Source: Heliomicrobium modesticaldum Ice1 (GTDB taxonomy: Bacteria > Bacillota > Desulfitobacteriia > Heliobacteriales > Heliobacteriaceae). From it: a stretch of DNA of 64,000 nt. The stretch is from the NCBI RefSeq assembly GCF_000019165.1, contig NC_010337.2:1047001-1111000 (forward strand), written 5' to 3'. The notes below the pieces were generated by a model, which saw nothing but the letters and a program-made list of their open reading frames with translations, did no database searches and was not told the origin of the DNA. Every line of letters begins with the position of its first letter. Within the stretch, counting starts at the first letter, position 1. The position numbers and the translations under genes were made by a program. Of the stretch, positions 1 to 7,315 are shown piece after piece.

Positions 1-679
1 AGAAGGCCAGATCTGCTCCATCGCCCATCTCGACGAGCCTCCGGCCATGGACAGTCTGCGCCATCAGCGGCGCCAGTTGATGCTGATTGAATTGGAACAA
101 CTGAAAGGCTGCAATAGCCAGCTCGTTGACGACAGCCGGGCGATTTTCCCAGATGTGGCCGAGGATTTTTCCGGCCGTAATGATGTCTTCCAGAGAAAAC
201 TGCCCTTGTGTTCCTGCGCATAAAATGACCAGGTCATCGGGATCGTCCCGGATGATCCGGTTTGCCACCGTCTCGCCGTTCAACAAGCTGCCCACCAACA
301 CCTGGGCGGCTTTTCGCGCTTTATGCAGGGCCACCGTGCCGTTGGTGGTGACGAGAAAAAGCGTCTTTCCGGCGACCACATCGGTTGTGTAGGCGCGAGG
401 GGAGTTGCCCAGAAAGACCCCGGGGAGCGGGCGTCCTTGCCCTTCTCCCCCCAGCAACACCTTGTCAGGATCCCAACTGGACGATAACACCTGTGCCTCA
501 TTCACGCTGGTCACCGGGAAGACCTGCTTGCAGCCGTTGGCCAGGGCGGTGACGATGGTGGAGGTGGCCCGCAGGGTATCGATGACCACCACGTACCTGC
601 CTTCCAACTCATCCGGTGTAACATGTTGATGGGTGGCGATCACCTCGACGTACAAGCGACTCCCCTCCGGTTCTACCAT
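1..679 (-). CDS. comB: 2-phosphosulfolactate phosphatase ComB (3' end beyond window)
   Basis: ComB removes phosphate from 2-phospho-3-sulfolactate to give 3-sulfolactate, the step after ComA. About 226 residues are visible and the C terminus lies beyond the left edge. Residues 32-49 read VIDTLRATSTIVTALANG, the D-x-L-R-A-T-S-T block of the family, followed by GEGQGRPLPG and LGNSP near residues 77-95 and TTNGT further on. The ATG at 679 follows an AGGAG and lies 12 bases after the comA stop, so the two genes form one operon. In methanogens the product feeds coenzyme M synthesis. Bacillus spores accumulate sulfolactate, and with spore germination genes just upstream that use is the better guess here. 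Confidence 0.9.
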   Translation of the reverse strand, partial: MVEPEGSRLYVEVIATHQHVTPDELEGRYVVVIDTLRATSTIVTALANGCKQVFPVTSVNEAQVLSSSWDPDKVLLGGEGQGRPLPGVFLGNSPRAYTTDVVAGKTLFLVTTNGTVALHKARKAAQVLVGSLLNGETVANRIIRDDPDDLVILCAGTQGQFSLEDIITAGKILGHIWENRPAVVNELAIAAFQLFQFNQHQLAPLMAQTVHGRRLVEMGDGADLAF

Positions 680-691
680 CGCGCTCCTGCT

Positions 692-1534
692 TTACAACCC
701 TGCCTCTTCCAGACCGGCCTCATCTTTTCCCCTAGCTTTTTCCGCCACAGCGGGCGCGAGCGTATCGGAACGAAGACCACGGCGCAAAGACTCCAAGGCG
801 ATCACCTCGGTGACCGGGATGTTGCCCAGGTTGACATTGACGCCGAAGCGCGCGATCAACGCCTGCTGTTGCTCTTTCAGCGGTGCCTCCCAGAGCAGCG
901 CCTGTACATTCCCTACCGCATCGACCATTCTCTCCAGGTCATCGTCCCGAATTTGCCCCTTGGCGTCGTAAAAATTGACCCCTTTTCCTGACTCCCGCCC
1001 CTCTACGATCACATAGGAGGCACCTTCGGACAGGTCCTCCCCGATCTGTTGAATGATCGCCGGAAGGGAGAGGAGCTGACGAGGATCTTTTTTGCCGACT
1101 TCTGTCAGCACCTGGAAGCCCAGGCCGATCGCTTTTCGGATCAAGGTACGCCGTTCCCGAGGGGTTATGTGGATGGTCCCGTCGGAAATCTCGACCCAGC
1201 GGATGTCGACACCCTTCAGGCTGGCCAGCAACTCGTCATAGCCCCCCTGCCAGTAGGCGATCTCACCGAGCGTTCCCCCTACATAGACCTCCACACCGTA
1301 GCGCCGGGCGATGTTCACCTTCTGCTCCAGGATCTCGGGGCGGTAGAGGGCCGCTGAACCAAAACCGAGCTTGATAAAATCGATATGCTCGGCGGCCATT
1401 TCGAGCAGCTCATGAAACGACACCAACCCGACTCCTTTGTCAAAGACCATGGTCACTCCCTGGAAACGGGGCTTTTCCTGGCGAAACCCCGTCGGCCACG
1501 ATACCGGCGGAAACCAGAGCGGCTTGCAGGTCAT
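692..1534 (-). CDS. comA: Phosphosulfolactate synthase ComA
   Basis: ComA adds sulfite to phosphoenolpyruvate to make 2-phospho-3-sulfolactate. The 280-residue product has the normal family length and shows FDKGVGL at 31-37, DFIKLGFGSAAL near 52-63, VGGTLGEIAYWQGG near 86-98, VEISDGT near 114-120, LTEVGKK and VEGRESG, the conserved loops of the TIM-barrel. I chose the ATG at 1534, preceded by AAGGTGAG. The reading frame stays open upstream to about 1927, but that extension has no family similarity and runs antisense-frame into the deacetylase gene. It heads a two-gene unit with comB. A sequence fitting a sigma-K promoter lies just upstream (1566-1592). The assignment is firm; the physiological role (spore sulfolactate or coenzyme M-like) is inferred. 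Confidence 0.92.
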   Translation of the reverse strand: MTCKPLWFPPVSWPTGFRQEKPRFQGVTMVFDKGVGLVSFHELLEMAAEHIDFIKLGFGSAALYRPEILEQKVNIARRYGVEVYVGGTLGEIAYWQGGYDELLASLKGVDIRWVEISDGTIHITPRERRTLIRKAIGLGFQVLTEVGKKDPRQLLSLPAIIQQIGEDLSEGASYVIVEGRESGKGVNFYDAKGQIRDDDLERMVDAVGNVQALLWEAPLKEQQQALIARFGVNVNLGNIPVTEVIALESLRRGLRSDTLAPAVAEKARGKDEAGLEEAGL

Positions 1535-1565
1535 TCTCTCACCTTCCCCAAGTTCTATCTCACCA

Positions 1566-1592
1566 TAGCCTATGAGAATCCCACGAGAAGGT
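1566..1592 (-). promoter_or_regulatory. Putative sigma-K-type promoter of comAB
   Basis: On the minus strand the sequence reads AC, 16 bases, then CATAGGCTA (1574-1566). This matches the known sigma-K consensus AC - 16/17 - CATAnnnTA exactly in spacing and core bases. Transcription would start around 1555, about 20 bases before the comA ATG. The motif is short and could occur by chance. Mother-cell expression late in sporulation would fit a spore sulfolactate role. Confidence 0.35.
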
Positions 1593-1622
1593 TTGTGAGA
1601 ATCTTCGGCATTGACAAAAATA

Positions 1623-2588
1623 TCACAAGAACTTGACTGCGTAGGCGCTTTTGCCCAGCACGTCGAAGCTGTATCCCTCATGCTGCAATCGCTCGATGAT
1701 CTCCGGCAGTGCCTCCACTGTCGTCTTTTTCGCCGGGCTGTCGTGAAAAAGCACGATGACGGCTTTTTGACCTGCCGACTGCCGCGCAACGGCATTGACG
1801 ATGAGGTCCTTGTCCGGGGTCGCCTTCGACGCATCCAAAGAATCCACATTCCAATCAAAGTACTGATACCCCGCCTCGACGACCCGTCGGGACAAGGCGA
1901 CCATGAAGCCCCTTCCCGGAGATACACGGTTGTTGGATCCGCCGGGAAATCGTAGGATGTCGGGACGGATGCCCGTCTCTTCCGCGATCAGTTCATCGAG
2001 CCGCCGCACATCCTCCATGAAGGCCTCGATGGAGGCATAGACCTTCCCGTAGAGGTGGCTGTAGGTGTGATTGCCCAGGGCATGTCCTTCCCGGGCGATG
2101 CGCCGGTAGGCGGCTCTGCCGAAGTCCGTGGCGTTGCCGTTGACAAAAAAGGTGGCTTTCACCTGATACTGCGCCAAGATGTCCAATACAGCCAAGGTAT
2201 TCTCGCTGGGACCGTCATCGAAGGTCAGATAGGCTGTTTTCTTTTCCGGCACGTTTTCTGTGATCAGGCCGTTGCGGTTCGGATATTGGACCGACCGCAA
2301 CCGTTCCTTCTCGCGCTGCAGCTGCTCCACCTGCTCGTTTAGTTGCCGGACCTGTCCCCGAAGGGTTTCGATCTCGCTTCGGTACCGGTTCTGCTGTTTC
2401 GTCAGCGCCTGGTTGACCAGCCCGGCTTGCCCCAGCAAGGCCAGCAGAGCGACGAGCGTAAAGAGCGCAAGCAGCTGCAGCGCCGTCGCCTTGTCCGCCA
2501 GCCGTTGCCCTCCCACAGGCTGACCGCCTCCGAGAGCCTCGGCAGATTCGTATCTCCCTTCCGCCGCAGCCAGCCCGTCCCCCTGCAT
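1623..2588 (-). CDS. Membrane-anchored polysaccharide deacetylase (NodB domain)
   Basis: Carbohydrate esterase 4 family protein that would remove N-acetyl groups from peptidoglycan or another amino-sugar polymer outside the cytoplasmic membrane. The 321 residues comprise a cytoplasmic N terminus, one membrane segment around residues 37-57, a coiled coil of about 45 residues rich in Gln, Glu and Arg, and then the NodB domain. The metal and catalytic motifs are intact: LTFDDGPSENT, HALGNHTYSH, RFPGGS, YFDWNVDS and VIVLFHD. The ATG at 2588 follows GAGGTGG. It lies between the sulfur-carrier gene and comA on the same strand. A spore-cortex or cell-wall modification role is plausible from the neighbours but is not shown by the sequence. 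Confidence 0.88.
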   Translation of the reverse strand: MQGDGLAAAEGRYESAEALGGGQPVGGQRLADKATALQLLALFTLVALLALLGQAGLVNQALTKQQNRYRSEIETLRGQVRQLNEQVEQLQREKERLRSVQYPNRNGLITENVPEKKTAYLTFDDGPSENTLAVLDILAQYQVKATFFVNGNATDFGRAAYRRIAREGHALGNHTYSHLYGKVYASIEAFMEDVRRLDELIAEETGIRPDILRFPGGSNNRVSPGRGFMVALSRRVVEAGYQYFDWNVDSLDASKATPDKDLIVNAVARQSAGQKAVIVLFHDSPAKKTTVEALPEIIERLQHEGYSFDVLGKSAYAVKFL

Positions 2589-2694
2589 TTCACACCACCT
2601 CGGTGTAAAGGAATTTCCCCTACACCTTATTAAGGGGAACCGAAAGATCTGCCCGCTCGATGATATTGCGCCTGTGGTAATTTATAGAAGCCGA

Positions 2695-2726
2695 ACGCCA
2701 CAGTTCATCTCATGGAACTGTGGCGT
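2695..2726 (-). terminator. 12-bp perfect hairpin after the sulfur-carrier gene
   Basis: ACGCCACAGTTC (2695-2706) pairs perfectly with GAACTGTGGCGT (2715-2726) around an 8-base loop, 25 bases after the MoaD-like stop codon. No clear T run follows on either strand, so it may be a processing or stability element rather than a classical rho-independent terminator. Confidence 0.5.
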
Positions 2727-2751
2727 CTGTGTAGGAAGCAAGCTTCGATTG

Positions 2752-3015
2752 TCAACCCCCGCCGACAGGGGGAAAGAGGGATAAGGTATCACCATCAGAA
2801 AGGATATGGTCGATTTCTTTCGAATGGCCGTTGACCATGCAGATGGCCACTTCCTGCTCAGGGATGGCCAGCGCTGAGAGGACCTCGCGAACAGTTGCGC
2901 CAAGGGGAACCGCCATATGGCCTGTCGAGAAGCGATTGACACGAAATGTAGCGAAGAGCTTGACAAAGACGGTGATGGACTCCGGCGCGACATTATCTCT
3001 TTGATGGTCGCTCAT
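2752..3015 (-). CDS. MoaD/ThiS-family sulfur carrier protein
   Basis: A small beta-grasp protein of 87 residues ending in FPPVGGG. The C-terminal Gly-Gly is the site that MoeB/ThiF-type enzymes adenylate and convert to thiocarboxylate for sulfur transfer. Residues 14-25 (ITVFVKLFATFR) form the first strand, and the DGDTLSLFPPV run before the tail is typical of MoaD and ThiS. The first 13 residues are a hydrophilic extension. The ATG at 3015 follows GGGGGG with six bases of spacing. It lies 58 bases after gerB, on the same strand, with no molybdopterin or thiamine gene in the window, so its partner and product cannot be named. A free-standing carrier for cysteine or another thiolation pathway is equally possible. 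Confidence 0.8.
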   Translation of the reverse strand: MSDHQRDNVAPESITVFVKLFATFRVNRFSTGHMAVPLGATVREVLSALAIPEQEVAICMVNGHSKEIDHILSDGDTLSLFPPVGGG

Positions 3016-3073
3016 AGCTATCCCCCCGTTTCTTACTCAAAAGTTTATCGGGTCAAAACCTTTTGCACAATAT

Positions 3074-4207
3074 TTAACCTTCATCCTTTTTTGCAGGCGC
3101 CCCCTTTTTCCCCTCTGCCCGCGCCTTAATTTCGGCGACGATCCAGATCAGAAGCGGCAGGAGCACCTGAAAGGGAAAGGCGTAGTAGGGGTAGATCGCA
3201 TCGGCCCAGCGGGCCATCTGCTTCGTGCTGCTGTATATATTCAACGCAAAGAGGAGCGACAGGAAGCCGACGGGCGTCACCAAAAATCGGTAATCGGCGA
3301 AGCCAAAGACATGGCAGATGCCCCTGCTGGCCCCCAGCAGGCAGACACAGATTTTGATAAAGCCGGCAAATAGGGTGATCAAAAAGATGACGACCTCTAA
3401 CCGCTGCAAGAAGTCGCCGATGCTGATTTTCTGAACTGCCAAAAAACCGGGGAAGTAATGGGCGCCATACTGTTCCGATCCGACGACGACCATCACAGTG
3501 GTGATGCTCGTGAAAACGGCGAAAAAACCGAGCAACAGCCCCAGCATATACTGCTTCACCACCGAAGCCTGCTTTGAAGAGGGCAGGAGCAACAGAAAAA
3601 GCACCATCTCCGCCAAGGGAAAGCTGAACAGATCTATGGCCGCCTGAAAGATTTTTTGGTGGTTTTGATACAGGATCGGATAGAAGCGCTGAATTTCAAA
3701 TTTCGGCGATAGGAGCAAGAAGGTGACTATGGCGGAGATGATGATCCAGGGAAAATAGATCTCCGCCATCCGCGCAATGACCTCTATGCCCTCTTTGACA
3801 GCCCAAATGGCCAATAAGATCAGAAAAAACATGATGACCAGCTTCGGCGTCTCCGGTATGGCCACCACGCTGATGAATTCTCCGAAATTGATGAGCACCA
3901 ATCCTGATAACGTGAAGGCATAAAAGGCATAGACAAGGATGATCGCCTTACCGATGATCGTTCCAAACAGGCGCGTTGCGATCTCAAGCAGATCCATCCC
4001 CGCGTTGAGCGATAAGATGCGCCCATAGACAACGACCATGGGCAAGGCGAAGACCAGCGCCAGCAAGGCGGCGATCCACAAATCCTGCTTGGCTTTGGCA
4101 CCGATCGGCAGGATCAGGCTGCTGCCGATGATGAACAAGACGATCAAGTATATGCCCTGCTTGAAGGAAACCTGCTCCTTGCCCTTCCCCCTGACCGGAC
4201 TCTTCAT
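3074..4207 (-). CDS. gerB: Spore germinant receptor B subunit (GerB/GerAB type permease)
   Basis: B subunit of a GerA-type nutrient receptor in the spore inner membrane, of the amino acid/polyamine/organocation transporter superfamily; in this family it binds the germinant. The 377 residues hold about ten hydrophobic segments, starting with GIYLIVLFIIGSSLILPIG after a short basic N terminus. I chose the ATG at 4207, which overlaps the stop of the small upstream gene in an ATGA, implying coupled translation. The C terminus is short and Lys-rich. It is the last gene of the order gerA-gerC-D-gerB. The germinant cannot be read from the sequence. Confidence 0.93.
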   Translation of the reverse strand: MKSPVRGKGKEQVSFKQGIYLIVLFIIGSSLILPIGAKAKQDLWIAALLALVFALPMVVVYGRILSLNAGMDLLEIATRLFGTIIGKAIILVYAFYAFTLSGLVLINFGEFISVVAIPETPKLVIMFFLILLAIWAVKEGIEVIARMAEIYFPWIIISAIVTFLLLSPKFEIQRFYPILYQNHQKIFQAAIDLFSFPLAEMVLFLLLLPSSKQASVVKQYMLGLLLGFFAVFTSITTVMVVVGSEQYGAHYFPGFLAVQKISIGDFLQRLEVVIFLITLFAGFIKICVCLLGASRGICHVFGFADYRFLVTPVGFLSLLFALNIYSSTKQMARWADAIYPYYAFPFQVLLPLLIWIVAEIKARAEGKKGAPAKKDEG

Positions 4208-4422
4208 TGATGCCCCACCAGCGACGCCAGCCCAAGCCATTGTTCCAGCACATCGGCGATGCTGATCATCGATTCCTGGAAGAGCATCAAGGCCATCCAC
4301 ACAAGGCCGGGGAAGAGGAAGGCGAGGTAAACAGCCAGTTCCTTCCTTCGTTTAGACCGGTTCAGATGCACGGCATCCACCAACCCGAAGAGGATGAAGA
4401 GGGACAGGACAAAAAACTTCAA
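4204..4422 (-). CDS. Small two-helix germination modulator ('D' protein of ger operons)
   Basis: A 72-residue protein with two hydrophobic helices, about residues 3-17 (FFVLSLFILFGLVDA) and 30-48 (LAVYLAFLFPGLVWM onward), separated by a basic turn HLNRSKRRKE. Small two-helix proteins encoded inside gerA-family operons of Bacillus species are known to modulate receptor activity, and position and topology match that class. It starts two bases after the gerC stop and its own stop overlaps the gerB start (ATGA), so all four genes are tightly coupled. The sequence itself is poorly conserved in this class, so the assignment rests on context and topology. Confidence 0.7.
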   Translation of the reverse strand: MKFFVLSLFILFGLVDAVHLNRSKRRKELAVYLAFLFPGLVWMALMLFQESMISIADVLEQWLGLASLVGHQ

Positions 4423-4424
4423 TC

Positions 4425-5594
4425 CTACTCACCGACTTTGGTAGGTTCTGACAAGAGAGCGCTGCCTTTGAGCTTGAAATTGACGATCGTCCGAACCTCC
4501 AGATCCGGAAAAAGTCGCCCCCATCCCGTCTGCTCGATGGCTTCCCATAAGTCCGGGCGTCTGCGATAAATCATCTGTCCAAAACCGAAGACATCTGTTT
4601 GATACTTCTCCTGAACCTCGCGGATCGTCTCTTGAAGCTCTCGTGCCAGTTGCTTGTTCGCTTTCTCTGTCAGTTCTTCTTTTTTTTCTAAGCTGATCAC
4701 ATCTTTTTCAGTCGATATCTCGGCAATATCGGCCAAAGGCTCCACAGTCAGCTCGATGACGGGACGATGGCCTTCCACATGTAACTGACGCTTCGTATCG
4801 CTCCGGTAGATTTCCAGGCTCACCTTTGTTTTCGGCTCTTCCGTGCTGATGGCGATCAGCCCTCCCCCTTTCATCCGATCCCGGATAAAGAGCAGGTTCC
4901 GCGTCTGATCGGCATCTAAGTATCCTACCAGCCGTTCGCCCCGAAACAAAGCGGTGCCCCCGATCTGAGGGATTTTATCACCGGCGTTTTCCGCCGTTTG
5001 CACGAGCGGAGCCGTCGCCCCAATACCGGGTGACTCCATTTCCTCCACGAAATCGCCGACCGTGCTGGATAATAGTTTCCCCGAGTTACTATATCTTCGC
5101 AATGCTTCCTCCAGTTGCATCGACACCGTGTCGAAGAGTTTTGACTTGGTCTTCAAAATGTCACTTGCCTTCTCGCCCCTCGTAACGAGGATCCATGTCT
5201 GTAGACGAACCTCGGCATCACGGTTGATCCAGTCGATGAGCTGGATCATGCCGTCTTTCGCCATTTCCTCGCTGACGATGAAGGCCTTCGCATGACTCCA
5301 GTAGAGCCTTTTTCCTGTCTTGGCGATCATGTTTCTGACCGCTTCAAAGACCGTTTTCCCGTAGCTCTCGAAACGCTGGGGACGAATCCCCAGCGTGCCG
5401 CTGCCTTCGGTTTTCTCCCCCGTTTTCGTGCTCATCAGTTCAACAGTCAGATGAATGCCTTCGTCCTGTTTATCAAAAGCGGCGCCGACGACGATGGCCA
5501 GTTCGCGGATCTCCCTGTAGTTCCAGCAGCCGGCCGACGGCAGGATGAGACACAGACAGACCACGAGAAGAAAGAGGCGCAGGCCTGCACTCAT
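4425..5594 (-). CDS. gerC: Spore germinant receptor C subunit (Ger(x)C lipoprotein)
   Basis: C subunit of the GerA-type receptor, a lipoprotein on the outer face of the spore inner membrane. The 389-residue precursor begins with a signal peptide ending in the lipobox LPSAGC, with Cys-23 the predicted lipidated residue, followed directly by WNYREI, a very common start of mature GerC proteins. The rest shows the family blocks GTALFRGERLVGYL and TEKANKQLARELQETI near the C terminus. The ATG at 5594 overlaps the gerA stop by four bases (ATGA). Confidence 0.94.
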   Translation of the reverse strand: MSAGLRLFLLVVCLCLILPSAGCWNYREIRELAIVVGAAFDKQDEGIHLTVELMSTKTGEKTEGSGTLGIRPQRFESYGKTVFEAVRNMIAKTGKRLYWSHAKAFIVSEEMAKDGMIQLIDWINRDAEVRLQTWILVTRGEKASDILKTKSKLFDTVSMQLEEALRRYSNSGKLLSSTVGDFVEEMESPGIGATAPLVQTAENAGDKIPQIGGTALFRGERLVGYLDADQTRNLLFIRDRMKGGGLIAISTEEPKTKVSLEIYRSDTKRQLHVEGHRPVIELTVEPLADIAEISTEKDVISLEKKEELTEKANKQLARELQETIREVQEKYQTDVFGFGQMIYRRRPDLWEAIEQTGWGRLFPDLEVRTIVNFKLKGSALLSEPTKVGE

Positions 5595-7135
5595 GGTTTC
5601 GGTCTCCCCGGATCGGCCAACCGCTTGTCATTGGGGGTGAGCAGCCGCGGGCGATAAGTCATCCACCACCAAGGGGCGCGGATGGCCGTGTCTTTCAGGT
5701 CTTGTAGCCGGATGGACGTGATGCTGTCTAGGTAATTGACACCGAAGCTGCGGATGCCGGCCAGGTGGATGGTCAAGGCGATTACGGCGAAGATATAGCC
5801 GAATAAGCCAAGAAAGGACGCGGCGAACAAAAAAAACAGGCTGAGCAAAAAGGCGACGCCGGGCATTTCAGGGACGATAAAACTGGTGATCCCCGTCACT
5901 GCCGCCACGATGACCATGGGCGCGCTGATGATCTTGGCCGTCACGGCCGCATCGCCCAGGACCAGGGCCCCGACGATGCTCACGGCCTGTCCGACCGGGG
6001 AGGGCAACCGTATCCCCGCCTCCCGAAGGATTTGAAAAGCCGTGAGCATCAAAAAGGCCTCGACCACCGTAGGAAAGGGCACGCCTTCTTTGGCGGCGGA
6101 GATGCTGAACAACAGCCGGGTCGGGATCATCTCCTGATGGAAAGCGGTCAGGGCTACGAATATGGCAGGCGTGCTTGTCGTCAAGAAGAAGCTCAGGTAG
6201 CGCAGCAGCCGGTTGACAGTGCTGTAATAAAAATTTTCGTAGTAATCTTTGTTTGCCTGGAAGTATTCGATGAAGAGGTAAGGCAGGGTGATGACGAAGG
6301 GGGAACCGTCGACGACGATGAGGATCCTGCCCTCCAATAGCTTTCCTACCGCCGTATCCGGCCGTTCTGTCGTCCCAAGCGTTTCAAAGGGGGAGAGCGG
6401 GGCGTCGCGGATCAGCTCAATGATGTACTCCGCCTCTAAGATGCCGTCCAGTTGCACCTTGTCCAGGCGGCGCTGAAGTTCTTCAAGCAACTCTTTTCGG
6501 CTCACGCCCTCCAGGTAAACGATGCAGATCTTTGTCTTCGTCCGCGTTCCGATCTCCCGGTAAACCATCTTCAGGTTTGGGTTGGGCACTTTGCGGCGAA
6601 TCATGGCCAGGTTGGTCACGATGTTCTCGATGAACCCTTCCCGAGGGCCCCGGACGACCCGTTCCGTCTCCGGTTCGCTGATGGCGCGCTTCTCCCAGCC
6701 CTTCGCTTCGATCTGGATGACAGCGTCGGCGCTGTCGAGGACCAAGAGCACATTGCCGTACAAGAGCGCCTGGATGGCCGGACGTACCTTCGCTACTGTG
6801 GTCACATTTCCGGCGCTGATGATTCGTTTCACGAACAGGGACAGCAGTTCGTCGTCAGGCACCTGCTGCCAGCGGACATCTTGCAGTCGCGTCAGCACAT
6901 TTTCATGGAGCAGATCGCTGTCCACCATACCGTCCACATAGACGACACAGCAGCGATGATTGTCTTGTCCTTCTAGCGTCAGCGGACGGTAGATGATCAG
7001 GTCATCGTTGGCGAGAATCTTTTTTAATATCCTCATATTCTCGTCGTAGGAACAGCTGAAGGTATCCGGTATCTGCAGTTGACCGGCTGAAGCCTGCAAA
7101 GACCGTCTGAGCCTCACCGTTCCCCTTTCATCCAC
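5591..7135 (-). CDS. gerA: Spore germinant receptor A subunit (GerA/GerKA type)
   Basis: A subunit of the GerA-type receptor. A large hydrophilic N-terminal domain (about residues 20-280) is followed by a membrane domain with several helices, including the SILMLTAFQILREAG-like region (here LMLTAFQILREAGIRLPSP) and GDAAVTAKIISAPMVIVAA, and a soluble tail ending in Arg/Pro-rich TPNDKRLADPGRPKP. I prefer the GTG at 7135, preceded by AAGGGGGG with good spacing. An upstream ATG at 7174 is in frame and would add 13 residues but has no clear ribosome site. First gene of the receptor operon; a tRNA-Sec terminator hairpin and group II introns lie directly upstream. Confidence 0.93.
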   Translation of the reverse strand: MDERGTVRLRRSLQASAGQLQIPDTFSCSYDENMRILKKILANDDLIIYRPLTLEGQDNHRCCVVYVDGMVDSDLLHENVLTRLQDVRWQQVPDDELLSLFVKRIISAGNVTTVAKVRPAIQALLYGNVLLVLDSADAVIQIEAKGWEKRAISEPETERVVRGPREGFIENIVTNLAMIRRKVPNPNLKMVYREIGTRTKTKICIVYLEGVSRKELLEELQRRLDKVQLDGILEAEYIIELIRDAPLSPFETLGTTERPDTAVGKLLEGRILIVVDGSPFVITLPYLFIEYFQANKDYYENFYYSTVNRLLRYLSFFLTTSTPAIFVALTAFHQEMIPTRLLFSISAAKEGVPFPTVVEAFLMLTAFQILREAGIRLPSPVGQAVSIVGALVLGDAAVTAKIISAPMVIVAAVTGITSFIVPEMPGVAFLLSLFFLFAASFLGLFGYIFAVIALTIHLAGIRSFGVNYLDSITSIRLQDLKDTAIRAPWWWMTYRPRLLTPNDKRLADPGRPKP

Positions 7136-7271
7136 GGGACGCCCCCCTTTCCCCGCTAGTGTACCCTCTGACATTGACTTTACTACAAGCTTTGCCTCTC
7201 GCTCATCCTTTCAGCAAGCCCGTCTCTTCGGAGAAACTGAAGACGGTTCTTCTCAAATGGACGGGAGAAAA

Positions 7272-7313
7272 AACAAGCTCGCCATTCACATCCCGATGTG
7301 AATGGCGCTTGTT
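7272..7313 (-). terminator. Rho-independent terminator of tRNA-Sec and group II intron target hairpin
   Basis: CGCCATTCACAT (7280-7291) pairs with ATGTGAATGGCG (7296-7307), extended by AACAAG/CTTGTT (7272-7277 with 7108-type partner at 7308-7313) after a two-base bulge. On the minus strand it is followed at once by six T residues, so it is a classical terminator for leftward transcripts. Without the introns it would lie about 50 bases after the tRNA-Sec gene. The group II intron begins two bases after the hairpin on the plus strand, the position expected for bacterial class C introns, which home to terminator hairpins. Confidence 0.85.
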
Positions 7314-7315
7314 CG

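Noticed and set aside
1535-1927. N-terminal extension of the comA reading frame by about 130 residues
   Set aside because: It overlaps the deacetylase gene in another frame, is rich in Arg and Ser without family similarity, and the ATG at 1534 has its own ribosome site and gives the normal ComA length.
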